From assembly GCA_044508675.1 (NCBI GenBank), contig JBIQHF010000013.1, positions 1 through 64,000 on the forward strand: a stretch of DNA of 64,000 bases, in the 5' to 3' direction. Made by a program: the position numbers and the translations under genes. Position 1 is the first letter of the stretch; each line of letters opens with the position of its first letter. The stretch comes from Raineyella sp044508675 (GTDB taxonomy: Bacteria > Actinomycetota > Actinomycetes > Propionibacteriales > Propionibacteriaceae). Below the pieces are notes generated by a model. The model did no database searches. It saw only the letters and a list, made by a program, of their open reading frames with translations, and had not been told where the DNA came from. Shown here piece after piece: positions 27,933 to 36,684 of this stretch.

Positions 27933-29696
27933 GTGCCCATCAGCAAGGTGCTCATCGCGAATCGTGGCGAGATCGCTGTACGAGTGATCCGCGCAGCCCG
28001 AGACGAGGGGATCGCGAGTGTAGCGGTGTACGCCGAGCCGGACGCCGACGCGTTGTTCGTCCGTCTGGCCGACGAGGCGTACGCGCTGGGCGGGGCCACT
28101 CCTGCTGAGTCGTACCTCGACATGGCCAAGATCATCGACGTGGCCAAGCGCAGTGGCGCCGATGCGGTGCACCCGGGCTACGGCTTCCTGGCTGAGAACG
28201 CTGACTTCGCCCAGGCCGTGATCGACGCCGGGCTGATCTGGATCGGTCCCTCCCCCAAGGCCATCCGCGACCTGGGCGACAAGGTCGCCGCCCGCCACAT
28301 CGCACTCAAGGTCGGGGCACCGCTGGTCCCCGGCACCCCCGATCCGGTCGCGAGCGCCGACGAGGTTGTCGCGTTCGCCAAGGAGCACGGTCTGCCGATC
28401 GCGATCAAGGCCGCCTTCGGTGGCGGTGGTCGCGGCCTGAAGGTCGCCCGCACCCTGGAGGAGGTGCCGGAGCTCTTCGAGTCCGCCACCCGTGAGGCCG
28501 TCACCGCTTTCGGCCGCGGCGAGTGCTTCGTCGAGCGCTACCTCGACAGGCCGCGCCACGTCGAGACGCAGTGCCTCGCCGACCAGCACGGCAACGTGGT
28601 GGTCGTCTCCACCCGTGACTGCTCGCTGCAGCGCCGCCACCAGAAGCTCGTCGAGGAGGCCCCGGCGCCGTTCCTCAGCGAGGAGCAGGTCGAGCGGCTG
28701 TACGCGGCATCCAAGGCGATCCTGAAGGAGGCCGGCTACGTCGGTGCCGGCACCTGCGAGTTCCTCGTCGCCCAGGACGGAATGATCTCCTTCCTCGAGG
28801 TCAACACCCGCCTGCAGGTGGAGCACCCGGTCTCCGAGGAGGTCACCGGCCTGGACCTGGTCCGCGAGATGTTCCGCATCGCCGACGGCGCAGTGCTCGG
28901 CTACGACGACCCCGAGGTTCGCGGCCACTCCTTCGAGTTCCGGATCAACGCCGAGGACCCGGGCCGCAACTTCATGCCTGCCCCCGGCACCGTCACCGAG
29001 TTCGTCGCCCCGCAGGGCCCCGGCGTCCGCTTCGACGACGGCTACCGTGCCGGAATGACCGTGCCCGGCTCCTTCGACTCGCTGGTCGGCAAGCTGATCG
29101 TCACCGGCGCCACTCGTGAGCAGGCGCTGCAGCGCTCGCGTCGTGCGCTCGGCGAGCTGGTCCTCAGCGGCATGCCGACGGCCGTCCCGTTCCACCGGGT
29201 CGTCGTCGACGACCCGGCCTTCACCGGCGAGAACGGCACCTTCGATGTCCACACCCGGTGGATCGAGACCGAGTTCGACAACCAGATCCCGCAGTACGAG
29301 GGCACCCCGGGCGAGACCCCCGAGGCCGTCGAGAAGCGGACCGTGGTCGTCGAGGTGAACGGCAAGCGCGTCGAGGTCAGCCTGCCGGCCGGCCTCGGCT
29401 CGATGAGCGGCGGCTCCGGCGCGGCCAAGAAGCCGAAGCGCCAGAAGTCGAAGGCCGCCGTCAAGGAAGCCTCCGGCAACTCGGTCACCGCACCGATGCA
29501 GGGCACCGTGGTCAAGGTCGCCGTCACCGAGGGCCAGGAGGTCAGCGAGGGTGACCTGGTCGTGGTTCTCGAGGCGATGAAGATGGAGCAGCCGATCACC
29601 GCCCACCGCACCGGTGTGGTGAAGATGCTGTCGGTCGAGGCCGGCCAGACCGTCCAGTCCGGTGAGGCCATGTGCGAGATCGTCGACGCCGAGTGA
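27933..29696 (+). CDS. accA3: acyl-CoA carboxylase alpha subunit (biotin carboxylase plus biotin carrier)
   Basis: A 587-residue protein. The biotin carboxylase domain (1 to about 450) shows KVLIANRGEIAVRVIRAARD, GYGFLAENADFAQAV, the Gly-rich loop KAAFGGGGRGLKV, ERYLDRPRHVETQ, RDCSLQRRHQKLVEEAPAP and FLEVNTRLQVEHPV. A Lys/Ala-rich linker follows. The biotinyl carrier domain ends the protein, with Lys550 in EAMKM. It supplies carboxybiotin to the beta subunit at 22736, forming the acetyl/propionyl-CoA carboxylase. BirA at 21738 modifies Lys550. The start is GTG 27933 with a strong AGGAGG 6 bases upstream. A TAGACT at 27858-27863 is another possible -10. An SDR gene begins 1 base after the stop. 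Confidence 0.96.
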   Translation: MPISKVLIANRGEIAVRVIRAARDEGIASVAVYAEPDADALFVRLADEAYALGGATPAESYLDMAKIIDVAKRSGADAVHPGYGFLAENADFAQAVIDAGLIWIGPSPKAIRDLGDKVAARHIALKVGAPLVPGTPDPVASADEVVAFAKEHGLPIAIKAAFGGGGRGLKVARTLEEVPELFESATREAVTAFGRGECFVERYLDRPRHVETQCLADQHGNVVVVSTRDCSLQRRHQKLVEEAPAPFLSEEQVERLYAASKAILKEAGYVGAGTCEFLVAQDGMISFLEVNTRLQVEHPVSEEVTGLDLVREMFRIADGAVLGYDDPEVRGHSFEFRINAEDPGRNFMPAPGTVTEFVAPQGPGVRFDDGYRAGMTVPGSFDSLVGKLIVTGATREQALQRSRRALGELVLSGMPTAVPFHRVVVDDPAFTGENGTFDVHTRWIETEFDNQIPQYEGTPGETPEAVEKRTVVVEVNGKRVEVSLPAGLGSMSGGSGAAKKPKRQKSKAAVKEASGNSVTAPMQGTVVKVAVTEGQEVSEGDLVVVLEAMKMEQPITAHRTGVVKMLSVEAGQTVQSGEAMCEIVDAE

Positions 29697-29697
29697 G

Positions 29698-30456
29698 ATG
29701 ACCCACCACACGTTGAGCTGGACGCCGCTCGAGGCCACGTCCCCCCAGGGGGCGGGCTCGGGCGGCGTCCGGCCCGTGGCCCTGGTGACCGGCGCGACCC
29801 GCGGCATCGGACGGGCCGTCTCCGATGCCCTGGCGATCGACCACCACCTGCTGATCGGTGGCACCGACCCGGAGCGTACGGCCGAGGTCGCCGCATCCTA
29901 CCCGTCGGCGCGCGCCTGGCCGGTCGACCTGGCGAATGACTCCGCGGTCGGGGCGGCCTGTTCCCGGATCCAGCGGCTGGACCTGCTGGTCCACTGTGCC
30001 GGCGTCGCTGCCGGTGGCCGGATCGACGAGACCGAGACCGCAGTCTGGGAGCAGGTCTTCCGGGTCAACGTCTTCGCGGTGGCGCACCTGACCCGACGCC
30101 TCCTGCCGCTGCTGCGCAAGGCCGGCGGGCAGGTCGTGCTGATCAACTCGGACGCGGGCTTCCGGTCCGGGCCGGGCGGCTCCGTCTACGCGGCCTCGAA
30201 GTTCGCGCTGCGGGCGCTCGCCGACTCCCTGCGGGAAGAGGAGCGCGGCAGCGTACGGGTCACCTCGATCCATCCCGGTCCGGTCGACACGGACATGCAG
30301 ATGGCCCTGCAGGAACGCCTGGGCCGACCGTACGACCGTGGCGAGCACATCTCTCCCGGCGCCGTCGCCGCGGCGGTGCGGGCGGCCGTCGATGCCTCAC
30401 CCGAGGCGATGATCGAGTCGCTGACCATTCGGCCGGCCCACGACCCGGAGAGCTGA
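29698..30456 (+). CDS. short-chain dehydrogenase/reductase
   Basis: A 252-residue classical SDR. The NAD(P) loop is TGATRGIG (31-38), NAG-equivalent residues appear as HCAGVAAGG, and the catalytic residues are Ser141, Tyr154 and Lys158 in YAASKFA. The first 25 residues are a non-conserved extension. The sequence resembles SDRs often annotated only as oxidoreductases, so the substrate cannot be told. ATG 29698 is 1 base from the carboxylase alpha stop, so the two are almost surely co-transcribed and a role with acyl-CoA or ketoacyl substrates is possible. That is inference. Convergent with the UbiB-like gene. Confidence 0.88.
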   Translation: MTHHTLSWTPLEATSPQGAGSGGVRPVALVTGATRGIGRAVSDALAIDHHLLIGGTDPERTAEVAASYPSARAWPVDLANDSAVGAACSRIQRLDLLVHCAGVAAGGRIDETETAVWEQVFRVNVFAVAHLTRRLLPLLRKAGGQVVLINSDAGFRSGPGGSVYAASKFALRALADSLREEERGSVRVTSIHPGPVDTDMQMALQERLGRPYDRGEHISPGAVAAAVRAAVDASPEAMIESLTIRPAHDPES

Positions 30457-30480
30457 CCCACCCGCTGCCCCCGCCCCGGC

Positions 30481-32472
30481 TCAGCGCCGGCCGAAGACCT
30501 GCGCCACCGCCCGCAGGCTCAGCACGAAGCCGGCGAAGGTGAGCAGGTAGCCGGCCACCTGGAACAGCGTCAGGCCGGGCATCAGCTCGGGTCCACCACC
30601 GGCGACCAGCAGCCCCACCCCGCCCAGCACCGCGAACCCAGCGAGGACCGCCACGACCAACTGGTCGACCAACCCGGACACGAACTCCCGGTCGTCCCGA
30701 TCGGCGAGCACCCGCACGTGCGCGGTGAACCGGGAGCTCTCCAGGTCCTCGGCGATCTTGCCGACCCGGCGCGGCAGCGTCTCCAACAGCGGCAGCAGGT
30801 GCACCAGCCGTACGGTCAGCTCGTTCTGGAAGCGTTCGGGGGTGATCTCCCCCATCGCCTCCCGTCCTGCCTCCCGCGCCGCGCCGGTCAGGTCGAGGCG
30901 GGGGTCGATGAGCCGCAGGGTGCCCTCCAGCGCGCCGAGTGAACGCATCGCGGCGGCGATCGCCGGCGGCACGGTGAACCCGTGGTCGATGATGATCCGG
31001 AACAGCTCGGTGAAGATCTCCTGGGTGGCGCCGGCCCCCAGCCCGCCGCGGAAGCGGGTCATCAGGATCCCGATCGAGCGCTGCAGGGCCCGCTCGTCCA
31101 GGCCCGCCGGACGGTCGAGCACCTGGAGCAGCGAGTCCGTCGCGACGACGGGGTCCTCGGCGTCGACCGCCCAGAGCAGCATCCCCAGGTAGCGGCGCGA
31201 CACGGCATCGAGGCGGCCGACGGACCCGAAGTCGAGCAGCCCGACGGTGGCGTCGGGCCAGATCACCACGTTGCCGCCGTGCAGGTCGGCGTGGAAGATG
31301 CCGTCTTGGGTGATCTGGGCGAACACCGCCTGCAGCAGGGTGCCGGCCGCCCGGGCACGCTGCTCGTCGGACAGGGCCGCGACCAGCGGGGCGGCCTGCA
31401 CCACCGGCGTGCCGTCGAAGCGTTCCATCACGATCAGCCGGGAGGTGCTCAGTTCCTCGGCGACCCACGGGATCCGTACGCCGCGGTCGCCCAGCGAGGC
31501 CCGCATGCTCGCCATGTTGTCCAGCTCGAGGCGGTAGTCGACCTCCTCGCGCAGCGACGCGGCGAAGCCGTTCGCCAGCCCGACCACGCCGAGGCGGCGG
31601 GCCCAGCGGGTATTGCGCTCGAGGCTGCCGGCCAGTCGGTGGATGATGTCGAGATCGAGTCCGACCTGCGGCAGCGCGCCGGGCCGCTGCACCTTGACGA
31701 CCACCTCGCGGCCATCGGTGAGCACGGCCCGGTGCACCTGGGCGACCGAGGCGGAGGCGAGCGGCTCCTCGTCGACCGAGGCGAACACCTCCTCGAACGG
31801 GCGGCCCGACTCGTCCTCGATCACCGACCTGATGGTGGACCACGGCAGCGGGTCGGCCGAACTCTGCAGCTTGGCGAGCTCGCGGACGTACGGCTCGGGC
31901 AGCAGGTCGGCTCGGGTCGACAGCATCTGGCCGAACTTGATGAAGGTGACGCCACCCTCGTCCAGCGCCCGGCGCAGGGCGACGGCGGTCCGCGGCACCT
32001 CGTAGGGGTCGACGTGGCGGCGGCCGGCCCCGCGTAGTTGGCTGCCGAGTCCGTGCTTGGCCGCGATCACCATCACACTGGCGTACCGGCGGGCGAGGCG
32101 CCAGCGCTTCCGCCAGCCGAAGAGCAGCGATCGCAGCGGTGGCAGGCTGCCGGTGGGCATGATCACCTCGAGCACCACCAGGACCAGGGTGCCGATGGCG
32201 AATGCCCACAGCAGTGCCAGCGCGATGCCGAGCATGAACCCCATGGGGTAGGCGAGGATGTCGACGTCGAACTGGTTGACCACCACGATCCACTGGATCA
32301 GGCCGGACATGCCGACCACGGTCGCCAGGCTGACCAGGACCGCCCGGAACCAGCCGACACGTACGCCGAGCACCCGGCGTACCGCGGTCATCACGAGCCA
32401 GGTCTGCAGCAGCACGAGGACGATGGCGGTCAGTCCGCCGGCGAGGTTACCCAGGGCTGTGGACAGGGCCAT
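30481..32472 (-). CDS. ABC1/UbiB (AarF) family atypical kinase, membrane-anchored
   Basis: A 663-residue protein. Three hydrophobic helices fill about residues 9-105. The UbiB kinase-like domain carries the KxGQ-type motif FIKFGQMLSTRADLLPEPY (KFGQ 169-172), ASASVAQVHRAVL, HADLHGGNVVIW and LLDFGSVGRLD. Two helices end the protein. UbiB-family ATPases support isoprenoid-lipid (quinone) metabolism. In an actinobacterium the likely client would be menaquinone or another polyprenyl lipid, which is inference. GGAGGAG lies directly before an ATG at 32478 but 6 bases before ATG 32472, so the latter is the better start. The two differ only by two residues. Confidence 0.9.
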   Translation of the reverse strand: MALSTALGNLAGGLTAIVLVLLQTWLVMTAVRRVLGVRVGWFRAVLVSLATVVGMSGLIQWIVVVNQFDVDILAYPMGFMLGIALALLWAFAIGTLVLVVLEVIMPTGSLPPLRSLLFGWRKRWRLARRYASVMVIAAKHGLGSQLRGAGRRHVDPYEVPRTAVALRRALDEGGVTFIKFGQMLSTRADLLPEPYVRELAKLQSSADPLPWSTIRSVIEDESGRPFEEVFASVDEEPLASASVAQVHRAVLTDGREVVVKVQRPGALPQVGLDLDIIHRLAGSLERNTRWARRLGVVGLANGFAASLREEVDYRLELDNMASMRASLGDRGVRIPWVAEELSTSRLIVMERFDGTPVVQAAPLVAALSDEQRARAAGTLLQAVFAQITQDGIFHADLHGGNVVIWPDATVGLLDFGSVGRLDAVSRRYLGMLLWAVDAEDPVVATDSLLQVLDRPAGLDERALQRSIGILMTRFRGGLGAGATQEIFTELFRIIIDHGFTVPPAIAAAMRSLGALEGTLRLIDPRLDLTGAAREAGREAMGEITPERFQNELTVRLVHLLPLLETLPRRVGKIAEDLESSRFTAHVRVLADRDDREFVSGLVDQLVVAVLAGFAVLGGVGLLVAGGGPELMPGLTLFQVAGYLLTFAGFVLSLRAVAQVFGRR

Positions 32473-32535
32473 GCTCATCTCCTCCGAGGGATCGCGGGCA
32501 GTGGCCGAGCTGGAGGGGGTGCGGCCAGGGCGGTG

Positions 32536-33963
32536 TCAGTTGGTGAGTGAGGTGCTCGCCATCCTGCCGTGGTTGTGGAGGCGACGTGCCACCTCCGCGA
32601 TCGAGCCGGACAGCGACGGGTAGACCGTGAACGCGTGGGCGAAGTCGTCGACGGTGATCCGCTGGGATACCGCCAAGGACACGGAGTGGATCAGTTCGGA
32701 GGCGGTCGGGGCGACGATCACCCCGCCGACGATGATGCCGGTGACCGGCAGGCAGAACAACTTGACGAAGCCGTCGGTGAAGTCCTGCATCTTCGCCCGG
32801 GCGTTCGACCCCAGCGGCAGCATCAGCATCTCGGCGCCGGAGCGACCCTCGTCGACGTCCTTCTGGGTGACGCCGACCGTGGCGATCTCGGGAGCGGTGA
32901 AGACGTTGGAGGCGATCGTCTCCTGGTCCAGCTGAGGAACGGCGTCGCCGAGGGCATGCCACATGGCGATCCGGCCCTGCATGGCGGCGACCGAGGCCAG
33001 GGCGAACACGCCGGTGCAGTCGCCGGCGGCATAGATGCCGCGCGCGGAGCTGCGCGAGACCTTGTCGACCTGGACGTAGCCGCGCTTGTCGAGGGCGACA
33101 CCGGCGCTCTCCAGGCCCAGGTCGGCGGTGTTGGGGATGGATCCGACGGCCATCAGGACATGGGAGCCGTGCACCTCGCGGCCGTCCTCCAGCCCGACGA
33201 CCACACCGTCCCCCTCGCATCGGGCCGAGACTGCGCGGGCCCGGTTGATGATCTCGATGCCGCGGCGCTCGAAGACGTCCTGCAGGATGCGTGCCGCGTC
33301 GGGGTCCTCCCCCGGCAGCACCATGTCGCGCGAGGAGACCAGCACCACCGGCACGCCGAGCGCGTCGTACGCGTTGGCGAACTCGGCACCGGTGACACCC
33401 GAGCCGACCACGATCAGCTTCTCGGGCAGCTCGGTCAGGTTGTACACCTGGGTCCAGTCCAGGATCCGCTCGCCGTCCGGGACAGCGTCCGGAAGCACCC
33501 GCGGGTGCGTACCGGTGGCGACGAGGACGACCTCGGCCTCCAGCCGCTCCTCGCCCAGGTCGGAGCTGACCACGACGGTGCTGGGGCCCTCCAACCGGCC
33601 CCGGCCGCGGACGATGCGCACGCCCGCCTCCACCAGGGCGGTGGCGATGTCGCCGGACTGGGCGGCGGCAAGGTTCAGGACACGGGTGTTGATCGCGCCG
33701 AGGTCGGTGATCACCGTGCCGGTCAGGTCATCGCCCCCACTGGCCGGGTGCAGGCCCAGACCACTCGCGTCCTCCATCGCCGACAGGACGTTGGACGTGG
33801 CGATCAGTGTCTTCGAGGGCACGCAGTCCGTGAGGACGGCCGAACCACCGATCCCATCGCTGTCGACCAGAGTCACCTCCCCGCCGAGCTGGGCACCCAC
33901 GAGGGCCGCTTCGTATCCGCCTGGTCCGCCACCGATAATCACAACCTTGGTCACGGTCCGCAT
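32536..33963 (-). CDS. lpdA: LpdA-like NAD(P)H-quinone/disulfide-type flavoprotein reductase
   Basis: A 475-residue pyridine-nucleotide-disulfide oxidoreductase. FAD loop VVIIGGGPGGYEAA (8-21), NAD(P) loop IVVGSGVTGAEFANAYDALG, GIYAAGDCTGVFALASVAAMQGR and a dimerisation domain are visible. The redox segment reads GIGGSAVLTDCVPSK. Only Cys47 of the usual CxxxxC pair is present, so classical dihydrolipoamide dehydrogenase activity is not expected. M. tuberculosis LpdA (Rv3303c) is a related enzyme acting as an NAD(P)H quinone reductase, and pnp and pmmB lie nearby in both genomes. Start ATG 33963 gives MRTVTKVVIIGG. The open frame continues upstream but without family similarity. Confidence 0.9.
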   Translation of the reverse strand: MRTVTKVVIIGGGPGGYEAALVGAQLGGEVTLVDSDGIGGSAVLTDCVPSKTLIATSNVLSAMEDASGLGLHPASGGDDLTGTVITDLGAINTRVLNLAAAQSGDIATALVEAGVRIVRGRGRLEGPSTVVVSSDLGEERLEAEVVLVATGTHPRVLPDAVPDGERILDWTQVYNLTELPEKLIVVGSGVTGAEFANAYDALGVPVVLVSSRDMVLPGEDPDAARILQDVFERRGIEIINRARAVSARCEGDGVVVGLEDGREVHGSHVLMAVGSIPNTADLGLESAGVALDKRGYVQVDKVSRSSARGIYAAGDCTGVFALASVAAMQGRIAMWHALGDAVPQLDQETIASNVFTAPEIATVGVTQKDVDEGRSGAEMLMLPLGSNARAKMQDFTDGFVKLFCLPVTGIIVGGVIVAPTASELIHSVSLAVSQRITVDDFAHAFTVYPSLSGSIAEVARRLHNHGRMASTSLTN

Positions 33964-34089
33964 TCTTCCATGCCTCGCGGGTCCGCGGGTGCCACGGCCG
34001 AGAGCGGCCGAGGTGAGCCAGGCCACCGGCGTCCACAGCGGCGGGCGACCACCGGTCCGGGGACCCCGGGGGCATGGCAGACTCAGGCC

Positions 34090-34935
34090 ATGCGCGAGAC
34101 CGATGCACGCCCACAGAGCCGCCCGGTCCCCGGCACCGAGGCCGCCCAGGAAGAGGCCGCCCTGGCCGCCGACGCCCTGCGCGAGGCCCTCGGCATCGAC
34201 CGGGCCGACCTCGCCGTCGTCCTGGGGTCGGGGTGGGCCGGGGGCCGCGATGCCCTCGGCACCGAGCTGGCCTCCGTGCCGCTGGCACGGCTGCCCGGGT
34301 TCCACGCCCCAGTGGTCGCCGGGCACGGCGGTCAGGTCGTGGCGGTCCGGACCGCCGCCGGGGCGATCGCCCTGCTGTTCACCGGTCGCACCCACCTGTA
34401 CGAGGGGCGCGGCGTCGAGGCGGTCGTGCACAGCGTCCGCACCGCGGCCGCGTGCGGTGCCGGCACGCTGGTGCTGACCAACGGGGCCGGCTCCGTACGC
34501 CCCGACTGGTCGCCGGGTACCCCGGTGGTGATCCGCGACCACATCAACCTGACCGGCACCACGCCACTGCGGGGGCCGTCGTTCGTGAGCATGTCCGACG
34601 CCTACTCCCCGCGGCTGCGCGAGGCCCTGCACCGGGTCCGGCCGGGACTGCCCGAGGGGGTCTACGTCCAGTTCCGCGGCCCCCAGTACGAGACCCCGGC
34701 CGAGGTGGAGTACGCCCGCCGGATCGGTGGGGACCTGGTCGGCATGTCCACCGCGCTGGAGACGATCGCCGCGCGCGAGGCGGGGATGGAGGTGCTCGGG
34801 CTGTCCCTGGTCACCAATCCTGCGGCCGGCACGACCACCGAGGCCCTCGACCACGCCGAGGTCCTCGCCGCCGGTCGGGCCGCTGAGCCCGAGCTGCGGG
34901 CGCTGCTCGCCGAGCTGATGGGGACGCTGCGATGA
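34090..34935 (+). CDS. deoD: purine nucleoside phosphorylase
   Basis: A 281-residue trimeric-type PNP that cleaves (deoxy)inosine and guanosine with phosphate. Signatures are VLGSGWAGG (44-52), the phosphate-binding GHGG and RTHLYEGRG, TNGAGSV, FRGPQYETPAEVEYARRIGGD, GMSTALETIAAREAGMEVLGL and SLVTNPAAG, where the Asn marks specificity for 6-oxopurines. The start is ATG 34090, with CAGACT (34078-34083) 6 bases upstream. The next gene, a phosphopentose/phosphohexose mutase, overlaps by 4 bases. Ribose-1-P released here may be isomerised by that mutase. The same pair occurs in mycobacteria (Rv3307-Rv3308). Confidence 0.94.
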   Translation: MRETDARPQSRPVPGTEAAQEEAALAADALREALGIDRADLAVVLGSGWAGGRDALGTELASVPLARLPGFHAPVVAGHGGQVVAVRTAAGAIALLFTGRTHLYEGRGVEAVVHSVRTAAACGAGTLVLTNGAGSVRPDWSPGTPVVIRDHINLTGTTPLRGPSFVSMSDAYSPRLREALHRVRPGLPEGVYVQFRGPQYETPAEVEYARRIGGDLVGMSTALETIAAREAGMEVLGLSLVTNPAAGTTTEALDHAEVLAAGRAAEPELRALLAELMGTLR

Positions 34936-36629
34936 CGGACCGGACGGACCTGTTCGACGAGGTCGCGGCCTGGCGTGCGGATGACCCGGACCCGCGGACC
35001 GTGGCAGCCCTGGACGCCCTGGTGATCGAGGCGCGCGGCGGTGACGAGCGGGCCCTGGCCGAGCTGCGCTCGGCGTTCTCCGGGCCGTTGGAGTTCGGTA
35101 CCGCCGGGCTGCGCGGCCCGATGGGCCCCGGACCGGCCCGGATGAACCGGGTGGTGGTCACCCGGGCCAGCGCCGGCCTGGCGACATACCTGCGCGACAC
35201 CGGGCACGTCGGTGGTCGAGTGCTGATCGGGCATGACGCCCGGCACGACTCCGACGTGTTCGCCCTCGACACCGCCCGGACGATGGCCGGCTACGGCCTC
35301 GAGGTAGTGCTGGTCGACGGCCCGGCCCCCACCCCGGTGGTGGCGTACGGCATCCGGGCGCTGGACTGTGTCGCGGCGGTGGTGGTCACCGCCTCCCACA
35401 ACCCGGCCGCCGACAACGGCTACAAGGTCTACCTCGGTGACGGCTCCCAGATCGTGCCGCCGGCCGACACCGAGATCTCCGCCCGGATCGCCGATGCCGG
35501 GGAGCGGGCCCTGGCCACCCTGCACCGGGCCGACCGGTGGCGGACCGCCGGACCGGAGCTGCTCGAGGGGTACGTGGCCCGGGCGGTCTCGCTGATCGAC
35601 ACCCTTCCCGCCTCCCTTGGCGGACCGGTCTCCCCCGACACCACGGCACCGCGGCAACTGCGCTGGGTGTACACCCCGATGCACGGCGTCGGGCTGGCGA
35701 CCGTCCGGCAGGTGGTGGCGGCCGCCGGACTGCCCGCCCCGCACGTCGTCGCCGAGCAGGCCGTCCCCGACCCGGACTTCCCGACCGTGGCCTTCCCCAA
35801 CCCGGAGGAGCCCGGCGCGCTGGACCTGGCCCTGGCCCTGGCCGTCGACATCGACGCCGACCTGGTGATCGCCAACGACCCTGACGCCGACCGGTGCGCG
35901 GTCGCAGTACCGGGCCCGGACGGCTGGCGGGTGCTGCGCGGGGACGAGCTCGGGGTCCTGCTGGGCGCCGACTTCCTCGAGCGTGGTGTGCGGGGGACGT
36001 ACGCCAGCTCCGTGGTGTCCTCCACCCAGCTGCGGACGATGGCGCGGGCCGCGGGGGCCCGGCACGTCACCACCCTGACCGGCTTCAAGTGGATCGGGCG
36101 GGTGGCCGGCCTGGCGTACGGGTACGAGGAGGCGCTGGGCTATTGCTGTGACCCGGCCGCGGTCGCGGACAAGGACGGCATCACCACCCTGGTGCGGGTC
36201 CTCGACCTGGCCGGACGGCTGGCCGACCAGGGGCGTACGCTCACCGACCTGCTGGACCGGGTCATGGTGACCTACGGGCTGCACGCCACCGACCAGATCG
36301 CCTTCCGCTCCGACCGGGCCGAGGTGATCAGCGGGGCGATGGAACGGCTACGGACCCTGACCCCGACCATGCTCGGCGGGGAGCCGCTCCGCGCGACCGA
36401 CCTGCAGTTCGGCTCGGCGAGCCTGCCGCCCACCGACGCGGTCGTCCTCGAGGGCCGTACGCTGCGGGTCGTGGTCCGCCCCTCGGGCACCGAGCCGAAG
36501 CTCAAATGCTACCTCGAGGTACGCGCCTCGCCCCAGGAATCGGTCGTCCTGGCGGCGGCCCGGCGGGGGGCCGCGGACCGGCTGGCGGCCCTGCGGATCG
36601 AGATGACCGCAGCGCTCGGGCTCGGCTGA
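34932..36629 (+). CDS. pmmB: phospho-sugar mutase (PmmB-like phosphohexo/phosphopentomutase)
   Basis: A 565-residue alpha-D-phosphohexomutase of the longer PGM2-like group. Motifs: LEFGTAGLRGPMGPGPARMN, phosphoserine loop VVTASHNPAADNGYKVYLGDG, metal loop NDPDADRCAVAV, sugar-recognition GYEEALGYCCDP, and the phosphate loop RPSGTEPKLKCYLEV. It overlaps the PNP gene by 4 bases (ATGA), so the two are translationally coupled. A role in turning ribose-1-P into ribose-5-P during nucleoside salvage is therefore likely, although sequence alone also allows glucose-1-P or mannose-1-P. It is distinct from the shorter ManB at 8151. Confidence 0.92.
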   Translation: MTDRTDLFDEVAAWRADDPDPRTVAALDALVIEARGGDERALAELRSAFSGPLEFGTAGLRGPMGPGPARMNRVVVTRASAGLATYLRDTGHVGGRVLIGHDARHDSDVFALDTARTMAGYGLEVVLVDGPAPTPVVAYGIRALDCVAAVVVTASHNPAADNGYKVYLGDGSQIVPPADTEISARIADAGERALATLHRADRWRTAGPELLEGYVARAVSLIDTLPASLGGPVSPDTTAPRQLRWVYTPMHGVGLATVRQVVAAAGLPAPHVVAEQAVPDPDFPTVAFPNPEEPGALDLALALAVDIDADLVIANDPDADRCAVAVPGPDGWRVLRGDELGVLLGADFLERGVRGTYASSVVSSTQLRTMARAAGARHVTTLTGFKWIGRVAGLAYGYEEALGYCCDPAAVADKDGITTLVRVLDLAGRLADQGRTLTDLLDRVMVTYGLHATDQIAFRSDRAEVISGAMERLRTLTPTMLGGEPLRATDLQFGSASLPPTDAVVLEGRTLRVVVRPSGTEPKLKCYLEVRASPQESVVLAAARRGAADRLAALRIEMTAALGLG

Positions 36630-36684
36630 TGCCGGCGCGTCCCATTGGTCCGGGTGCCGGCTCGCAGGGCGCGACAATCGAAGC

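Noticed and set aside
32569..34089. Long plus-strand open frame antisense to lpdA that runs into the PNP gene
   Set aside because: Its composition is that of a GC-rich shadow frame. The PNP homology begins at ATG 34090 after a leaderless-type hexamer.
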